From: Darksidea phi
Taxonomy: Eukaryota; Ascomycota; Dothideomycetes; Pleosporales; Lentitheciaceae
Direction: 5' to 3'
Assembly: GCA_030770425.1 (NCBI GenBank)
Contig: JASJFT010000019.1
Coordinates: 124,001-188,000 of the forward strand
Length of the DNA: 64,000 nt
Below the pieces are notes generated by a model that saw only the letters and a list, made by a program, of their open reading frames with translations, was not told where the DNA came from and did not search any database. The position numbers and the translations under genes were made by a program. Each line of letters begins with the position of its first letter. Positions within the stretch are counted from its first letter, which is position 1. This document shows positions 56,395-64,000 of the stretch, one piece after another.

Positions 56395-57364
56395 ATGGCG
56401 CCAGAAACAGAGAATCGTACACTACAGATACTGAACGCCGCGGCGGCAGCAAAATACGGGGTTCTAGCAGCCATCGCGTACGCAAGCCATACTTCACAAA
56501 ATACAGCTTCTAACAATTCCCAGCTACAACATTGAGCAACTGACAGCACTCGTACGCGCCGCAGAAGCTAAACGTTCGCCGTTGATTATCCAACTCTTTC
56601 CCTCTACACTCAAGCAGCTTCCAACCCTTGCACATGCCGCCGCTGCTGTGGTGAAGACGTCTTCAGTACCGCTGAGCTTACACATCGATCATGCACAGAA
56701 TGTTGAACATATCCGCGAAATCATTGCAACATTGCCCGTCGATTCGCTGATGGTAGATATGTCACACTACGATGAGAAGGAGAATCTAGAGACGACGAAG
56801 ATTCTTACTGAAGAGTGCCATGAGAAGGGTATTGCAGTAGAGGCGGAGAGTGGTAGGATAGAAGGCGGCGAAGATGGCATTGCGGATACAGGAGATCTAG
56901 AAGGTACGTGTCAACCTCAAATTACCTTTGGAAAGCTCCGAAGTTGCTGATGAAGCGCAGCACTCTTCACATCACCGCAAGATGTCGAAAATTTCATCTC
57001 CGCCAAAATCGACATCCTAGCTCCTTCAATAGGTAACATCCACGGCGACTACGGACCCGCGGGCCCCAAACCAGGGCAACTAGATTTCGACCGCTTAACC
57101 GCCATTAATCAGCAAATCAACAACCGCGTTCTGATTGCTCTTCATGGCACGAACGATTTCTCACCTGAGTTGATGAGGAAGTGCGTCGAGAAGGGTGCTA
57201 TCAAGCTAAATGTCAACAAGCTGTTGCTAGAGGTGTGGAATGAGTATCTGAGAAAGTATGCTGCAACTACGCCGTTGGTGAAACTGATTGATGAGGGAAT
57301 GGACATATTACAGAAGGAAACGGAGAGGTGGATGGATATTTGTGGCAGCAGTGGGAAGGCGTGA
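56395..57364 (+). CDS. Class II (metal-dependent) ketose-bisphosphate aldolase-like
   Basis: Three exons, 56395-56477, 56524-56903 and 56961-57364; 288 residues. TIM-barrel class II aldolase motifs: HIDHAQ (catalytic Asp, metal His), DMSHYDEKENLETTK, EAESGRIEGGEDG (usual EAE-GxxGGxEDG), GNIHGDYGPAGPKPGQLDFD (metal His) and ALHGTNDF (metal His/Gly), with KLNVNK after it. Relatives act on fructose-1,6- or tagatose-1,6-bisphosphate. This short form is not the main glycolytic fungal enzyme (about 360 residues). It is intact although next to dead genes with which it may once have worked. Confidence 0.87.
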
Positions 57365-58106
57365 GTAGTTGGCAGCGGTTTCCCAGTTCGACTTAGTGGC
57401 GCAACTGTGACTGATGATCTAGAGCAGCGAGTATCTTATTGATATCATTGCACCTTACTCCGTCTCATTGGCTAGAGATACACTCCATGCAAAAGCTGAG
57501 ACTCTGAAATTCCATTTTATTCATTGCTACCCGTTCACTTTTATTTTGCCTCATTGTGGTATTTTGTTCATGACGCTCTTGACGCAACTCTCACCGCAAA
57601 AGCAGACGCGATCACTGCGGTATTTCTATCCAAGAATTAACCTGTCGGTATCCGTCAAGGGCCTAATTCATACGATCACGGTATTTATATATAGTTCACT
57701 TGCATAGTCACACAACATGCCGCGTCCGCAGACACCATCGTAGTAACCAATCATGAACACGACCAATATGAGGCTGCAGCTAAACCCATCCAAGTAAGGC
57801 GTGGTCGCACCCAGGCTACAACGCATCGATCCCCCACTTCACCCGGCATCGGCTCACTACGCTGCTTCACCAACTCTAGCAGGAAATACCATAGTGCAAA
57901 CCGCCTCGAAATCATTATGACGGAGCCAGAAAGTGGCCAGACGAACAAGGAGGTGCCCCCAGACCTCACATCAGCATGGCACGATCGTGTTGTAAGGTAG
58001 TGTCTTCCCCGCTTCAAAGAGACTAGGGAGTTTCCCTACTAACGCATGTTCACGAAGTGTACTTGCAAGACGGGACTTTGCTATAAAGCAGTGAGTATAA
58101 GATCAT
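57365..58106. other. Intergenic
   Basis: No complete gene. A short ATG frame at 57918-57995 (MTEPESGQTNKEVPPDLTSA) ends at a possible GT donor and might be an upstream exon, but I could not join it in frame to the next gene. Confidence 0.35.
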
Positions 58107-59277
58107 ATGATTTTGGAGGTTAGAAGCTTACTAGATCGAAGAATGAAGGACAATCGGACGGAGGTCGCACGGCTTGAAGGAGAACACAGAGAAATGCTGA
58201 TTCGGTCTGGCTACATACTGAAGTACGTTGCAGAAATTTCTTTGCACCGTGGAACTCAGCTTACAATCACCTAAAAGGGATATGCAGAATTCGTTAACCA
58301 CCTACACTCAACTCATCTGCCGACCACTCTGCGAAAGAATCCACAAAGTGCTACCACGGGAACTGAGGGACCGCATATACGGCTATCTACTCGGACCCGT
58401 AAGTGAAAAACCGATGGCAAGAAACGCACTCATCAAACAACGGCGACGCGAGATATGGTTCTCTGAATCCTGGGTCGGTCGTCAATTCACCGTTGAGATC
58501 TGCGAAATGGCATACAGCACCGACAACCTCCAGCTCTGCGGCAGCTTCAACCTCTCCCAACTCCTCCTTCCCGAAGACAACGGCGTCCTTCCCGTCGCGC
58601 ATATGCGCGCGCTAGTTCTCCATATCAATATCAGTTACAGGGAATGCAGGCAGGATTGTTGTTTTCCGGCCATAAAACGGCGAGCATATCCATCATTCTC
58701 GGTGCCTTGTACGTACCCGCTAGCTGAGCTCAAGGAAAGCATGGATCCGCTTAACAAGATTGAGTGCAAGCAAGGCTTCAAGCTAGATATCAGACTTTTC
58801 GGATACCACGTTGAGCCTCGTTTACTAGAGGCCTTGGACGTTATGAAGCCGATCCTCGTGCTGCTAAGAGAAGAAGGCATGGAAATCACCGTTCAACACG
58901 GGGTGTACACCCACGTATCGAATCGGTATCCCGACAACTTGATGACGCTTTACGATATGCCGAGAGAGGAATGGAGTGATGTGTGCGAAGAGCACAGGGC
59001 GCGGCTGGTACGTATCAATCCTTTTGCAGCGGTTTCGTACTCATGCCTGCAGAAATCCGAGGGTGTTACAATATACCCGCCGTCGCCCGCTCCTCCTCCC
59101 CCTCCTCCTCCCTTCTTCATAGGACCGCCACCGCCACCGTCCTTGACTTTGACTGGGAACCACTGGGCAGCACTGCTTGCGCACCCGCCGCCAATGGCAA
59201 CCGTCTCAGCAGTATCGAATGCTATGCCAGATACCGGTCAATCAGACGAGGAAGCCGAAGGAGAATCGGAAGTGTAG
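58107..59277 (+). CDS. F-box-like/proline-rich hypothetical protein
   Basis: Exons 58107-58222 and 58278-59277, about 371 residues. The first exon begins MILEVRSLLDRRMKDNRTEV, a charged helix. Exon 2 has VLPRELRDRIYGYLLGP, the LP-EL-RD-IY pattern common at the start of fungal F-box-like/unknown domains, then a mixed alpha/beta region with RALVLHINISYRE. The C-terminus is disordered and has runs of Pro (PPPPPPPFFIGPPPPP). No function assigned. The start is preceded by an in-frame TAA at 58098-58100, which supports 58107. Confidence 0.7.
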
Positions 59278-60770
59278 AACGTGAGACGATGAGCCAAAGC
59301 TATATATATATATTCTCCAATAGTTTGGAAGTTTGGATGTTGGGTGCGATTCTGAGCTATATTTCTGCTTGGCTTGCTTTTCTTGGATGTATTAGCTTTC
59401 GGATGGACTCCGGAGCATGGGTTATTGCAATTCCATAATTATCACAATGATGGGAAGTTGGCTGCTTGCCGGGTAGCTTCTACCGGCTCAATTCGCTCTT
59501 TTTTGGTCTTAGCATTCAACATGTCAATGTATTTGGTACCTTGAAAACATATGGTAACAGATCCGTTGCATCTTTATCTCCACTCTTGATCTGTATATCC
59601 GCAACCGCTCACAGCGAACACGAGCCCCCCAACAATCCAAACCTACATACAGCATAAAGAAAACCACCGCCGCACATGGGAAACGGCACACGATAAAAAC
59701 GCATTCTGCTGACGCCATCTACATGCCAGCCCAGCCCAGCCCAGCCCAGCCCATCCTCTCTCTCCCCTCTCACCCGCAACCAACCACACCCCGCCACAAT
59801 CTCCCCCGCGCGCGCATATATTGCCAGCACACCCTCAACACCCTACAGCTGCACGTGGAAACAAGCACGTCAGCATCTCAGATAAAGCACGCCAGCGTGC
59901 TTTTAGGTGAAAGCGTCGACGCCGCATTAGAACCCGTCCTATCACCGCCCTCGAATCTCTTTTCCCGGTCCATTGAATGGTAATATTGGCATGCACGGTG
60001 CGGGAAGCACCGCTTGAGCTTGTCTTTGGAAGGAGGAGTTCGCGTTTTCTAGAACGTTGGCGTAAACGGTGGGGGATGGCGGCGTCTTCGGCCCGCGTAC
60101 CCCCCTGCGGTCGGTGGGTTTTGCGGCACGGCGCAGCATTGCGTTTCCCTTCGGCCCGTTCGAAGGTGGATGTTTAGGACGCATTGTGTGTTGATCTTTG
60201 AGTGTTTTGGGGTGGATGGCGTGAGCTTGGTGTGGGCATGTGTGGTGTGGATGGCCCGACATCTGAGGTCGGTTCACTTTGCGCAGAGGGGAAATTGATA
60301 ATGTTGGGGCTATGGACATGGATTCGTTGCATTAAAGCGGATACTGATTGTTGCTAGCGAGGGGGGTGTGCTTCTTTCCCGGGTCGCGGACTGCATGGGT
60401 AAGTGAACACGCAGTGCTTACATCCCTGATGGAAAAACCGCATCAAGTAGATAAGGACGTCTTAGTCTCGGAAAAATGGTGCCGAATATGCGAGAGTTGG
60501 GAATTGAACGCTTGACGTTTTTCCAGAACGAGGCGGACGCGTAAGTCCCAGAGTGATGGCTGATTGGGTAACAGATGTATGGATCAAATATATTGAGTGC
60601 ACAGGCACCGCGCACCCACCGACCATACTCGAATGGTCGCACAACATTGTCCATCACAATGAAACCGGGGATCACAGAAGGCGACATTAAATTTATATAT
60701 GCGTCTCAATATACTTCTCACAACACCACACCATCCCATCTGACTACTCTTTAGAGAGGGTTGATAGCAC
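59278..60770. other. 1.5 kb intergenic
   Basis: No gene supported. A small (CCAGC)n microsatellite lies at about 59726-59752. Frames at 59942-60319 minus and 59723-59983 plus have no family signal. Confidence 0.45.
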
Positions 60771-62558
60771 CTAGATCCTAGTGCTTTCAACGTTCTCCTC
60801 AGTAACGTGACTGTGCTCCTTCTCGTGGATCTCCGTTTCGATGATGCGGCCCTTCTCGGTGGCGGCACCACCACCAACCAGAGCAGCGTCGCCGTCGAAG
60901 TGCTTGGCAATTTCCTCGAGAGGAGTGTTCTTGGTCTCGATATAGAAGATGAAGACGAAGGCGAGTTCGGCTGCGAGCCAGGCGCACTGAATACCATGTT
61001 AGAAGGTTTCGATCGAGGTGGATATGGTTTGAGTGACTTACGTAGACAATGTAGTACTTCCATGCAATGTGGTCAAGAGCAATAGGGTTAATGTAGGTGT
61101 TGAAGAAGAGCGCAACGTCAACCATGGCGAACATGTAGCACATGCCCTTGGCACGGAGGGAGTAGGGCAGAATCTCGACGGTGTAGCCGACGAGGAGACC
61201 CGACCAGGCAAGGTTGTAGAAAGTGTAGTAGAGGAAGATCATGAAGACGACGGCGCTTCCGTTGGCCTTGACCTTGGTGGCTTCGAAGCGCTCGGAAAGA
61301 ATAGTCCAGATGACGAAGGACATGCACATTCCAGCAGTAGAAACGAGGAAGAGAGGGCGACGTCCGAACTTGTCGACGAAGAAGCCTAATACAAGTTAGA
61401 ACACTGGCTCGAACTCGCCCAGGAATGCTTAGGACTTACACATGGTGGTGGCAACGACACAGTTCCAGATGTTCAAAACACCGTTGATCTTGAGCTGCAT
61501 GTCGGGGTCGGTGATACCGATAGTGTCAAGCACACCGGAGATGTAGTACGAGACAAGACCGTTACCAGACCACTGGGAGAACAGACCAGCAGAAATGAGA
61601 ATAAGAAGCCTGTGGCGGTTGCCCTTGGTCTTGAAAAGTTCGAGCCAGCCGGTCTGCTCAGCTTCCTTCTCAATAGCAATGGTCTCCTTGATCTCCTCAT
61701 ATTCAAGCATGACGAGCTCGTCTTCGGCGTTGCCTTCGGCGTGAACCTTGGCAAGGACAGCAAGGGCCCGCTCAGGTCGGCCCTTGGATACATACCAACG
61801 AGGTGATTCGGGAACGAACCATACGCAGGTGATCTGGAGAATGGAAGGCAGAGCTTGGATGATGGAGGGGATACGCCACGACCACTGGCTGTCGATGCGG
61901 TTGGTGCCGTAGGTGAGCCACGCGGCAACGATGGAACCAAGGTACCAGGTGGTGTTGTACTGTAGTCATTAGTTATTTGTTCACTCGAGCACTGGCGAAT
62001 CCACAAACTTACGATGGTGGTGAAAATAGCACGATGCTGGGGATGGCAAAGCTCAGTTATCAACAGCGGGGCCGATCCGTGAGCAATGGCAACACCGAAT
62101 CCAAGGAAGAAACGAGCCGCAACAAACATCTGGAAGTTGACCGACGCGCTCTGGAGCACAACGGCGAAGATCATGATGAGCGAACCAATGCATATGCCCC
62201 ATCGGCGACCCATACCATCGGCAATATAGGGAGTGACCGGCAGGGCAAGGAGCGAACCGAGGAACATGATACCGGAGAACAGACCCTTGATAGAACCAGA
62301 GGGGTTTTTCATGTCTATCAATCAGTCAGTCGATAGTTCGAACTATTCTACCGTACAGGCGGGCTTACAAGTAGTGAACTGGTCGAGAGAAAGAAGACCG
62401 TTGACCATAGATCCATCGTAGCCATTGGTGGCAGAGGTCAAGATGACGAAAAAGAGAAGGAAGTAGGCGCTCCTCAGGTTCTTATTCTTGTACCAAGTGA
62501 TGTTAGGGAACTGTTTGCCGGCGACCCTAAAATAGCCGGGCGTTGCAGATGTATCCAT
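60771..62558 (-). CDS. MFS sugar transporter
   Basis: Five exons: 62558-62369, 62314-62013, 61959-61440, 61385-61042 and 60986-60771, about 523 residues from the ATG at 62558 (an in-frame ATG at 62627 would add 23 residues). Sugar-porter motifs are complete: NGYDGSMVNGLLSLDQF, ADGMGRRWGICIGS, RFFLGFGVAIAHGSAP, WFVPESPRWYVSKGRPERA, DKFGRRPLFLVS and YIETKNTPLEEIAKHFDG. Twelve membrane helices are expected. Fungal relatives include hexose and lactose/cellobiose-type permeases; substrate unknown. A different branch from the transporter at 33688. Confidence 0.92.
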
Positions 62559-64000
62559 GACAGCGGTTGATCCTTCAATTGACTCTGGATGGGTTCCTTT
62601 AGGTCGACCTCGGGGCAGTCGACGCAAACGAAGGTTTGAACGAAGCTAGAGAGCAAAAAAGAGAGCGATGTGAAGCCTCATATAGGAATGGCCGCGGTAC
62701 CTAGAGGGACATGCACCAGGCCTAGCTCGTGTGGGAGTTTATCCGGGACCGTCTAGTCCGCCACGAAGATGCAGAGATTCATTCTGGAAGCTCTGACAAC
62801 CCCGGCGCGTCACGCATCTCCAGGAAACGTCAAAGCTTCATCGTGGAATGTACTGGGGTAGCGGTCCAATGGCTCGCTCTCCGTGCGGCAGGATGAATGG
62901 CTAAAGACGGATAAATTGATTCGGGCGCTAGCCCCTCGGCTTAGTGGTTCGATTGCCTCAACTTGGCCACGATCGCCCCAAGGACATGTGCGGGACCAAG
63001 CATTGGAGGCGTGAGGGCGTGCTGCACAGAGCTTGCGAATGGCGTTTGATACAGCCTCGTTCAAGGCGAACGAGATCGTGCTGATAGCGCCTCCGGATCA
63101 AGGGAACTCGATTTCGAGTCCGCATGGGTGTGTATCGGGAAACATCGATCCCAGATATCGCATATCCAGCACCGTGGATTTTGGGAAACGATGTAGATGA
63201 ACAGCTAAAGAGCGCAATTTTGGGTGTTGTATTTTGATTCGGTTCTGGCCGAATGCACAAACATGTGTCTGAGTCGCGCCATGATGCGCCCGACCATAGT
63301 CAAACGCCAGCCTTGTGAATGTGGCCCCAGCGTTGTGAGAGGAAAGGCGGGACGATACCCCGTCTCCGACGACAGCAAGGCCTGACTCGATGACGGGTCG
63401 TAGGCGCGGCACTGCCTGACCCGAGAGCTATCGACAGTTACGCAGACCGTTCGAGAGTATGCGATATCGTGGCGAGGCGTCGTACCCATATCAGAGGCAA
63501 ACATCCCTCAATTCGGTGTCTTCCCGGTGCGGCTGGTTCGCGCCATCGGCAAAACGGCTGGAGAAAACACGGGGGCCATGGCGTTCAACGCTCGCTAAGC
63601 CGGAGATCTAGAGCAGCGTCCCGCGGCGACGAACACACGTGACCAACTACATCTCAGAGGGCGTCGTGAGAAATCGGTGATTCCATATTCAGGGGCTTCT
63701 GCTAGCAAAAATGTCACGCTTAGCCGCCATGGCCGTGGTCCCAGGTCTACGGGTGTCCAAACGAGTTTTGGGATTGCTGGGCAATATCGAAGACCCGGGA
63801 GACGCTCCCCAACAATATAATCGCCTCTATCGTTGCGATGTTTTTTCACGAGGTTTCCCAACACCTTTTGTCCGGGCGCGAAGTGTCGGCCCTGTAGACC
63901 GGCATCGCAGTTAGGTTTGAGCGTGATCGTAGACTTTAAAGCGCTATTTTCGTACAGCCCTACCCACGACGTTCCCCTACGGCTTCATAGAACAACTCTA
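62559..64000. other. Right end, no gene supported
   Basis: The first part is the transporter promoter. Minus-strand frames at 63098-63504 and others have no recognisable family and shifting composition. Nothing further can be supported. Confidence 0.45.

Noticed and set aside
59726..59752. CRISPR-like or regulatory repeat (CCAGC)n
   Set aside because: A simple microsatellite in a eukaryotic intergenic region; CRISPR arrays are not expected and no spacers are present.
62921..62965. Possible tRNA-like T-loop (GGTTCGATTGCC)
   Set aside because: No acceptor stem or anticodon arm can be built around it.

Overview
The window comes from a filamentous ascomycete (Pezizomycotina; a Dothideomycete such as a member of Pleosporales is my inference, not proven). 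The evidence is short GT-AG introns of about 48-140 bp with CTAAC/CTRAY-like branch points, fungal-specific families (SAT4/Pth11-like rhodopsin domain, DUF6601, NACHT-ankyrin NLRs with an alpha/beta-hydrolase head, Zn2Cys6 regulators), and AT-rich tracts in which genes carry CAG/CAA/TGG-to-stop changes, as repeat-induced point mutation (RIP) produces.

Layout. 1-6.7 kb is core: the tail of an unknown gene, a MAM3/CNNM-type membrane protein (-), and the E1-beta subunit of branched-chain 2-oxoacid dehydrogenase (+). 7.3-26 kb is an accessory, RIP-scarred island. It holds a broken glutamine-synthetase-like gene abutting a WD40 relic, a membrane protein, a stop-riddled gene of unknown family whose tail recurs at three places, a second WD40 relic, an intact five-exon SAT4-type membrane protein, a large membrane protein, a DUF6601 relic, and a complete hydrolase-NACHT-ankyrin NLR with at least 19 ankyrin repeats, many almost identical. 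26-30.4 kb is a divergent pair encoding both halves of a biotin-dependent acyl-CoA carboxylase (biotin carboxylase/BCCP and carboxyltransferase).

31-50 kb is mostly ordinary: a secreted GH26 beta-mannanase interrupted by one in-frame stop, an MFS sugar transporter, a CCCH zinc-finger/glutamine-rich protein, an orphan coding exon, a secreted 5'-nucleotidase, the ribosome-biogenesis protein BUD22 with a telomere-like (telobox) array just upstream, a coiled-coil membrane protein and a small unknown gene. 50.4-55.7 kb is a run of decayed genes (anion/allantoate-type MFS transporter, an unknown relic, a short-chain dehydrogenase, a Zn2Cys6 regulator) resembling a dead metabolic cluster. An intact class II aldolase lies just beyond it. 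The last part has a proline-rich F-box-like unknown and a second MFS sugar transporter.

Functional links: BCKDH E1-beta and the acyl-CoA carboxylase would both act in branched-chain amino-acid/acyl-CoA catabolism, although about 20 kb apart. GH26, the two sugar transporters and the aldolase suit plant-polysaccharide use. The NLR and the NLR-like WD40 relics suggest a non-self-recognition locus with gene turnover. Exon coordinates were derived by hand from splice signals and reading-frame continuity; no database was searched.
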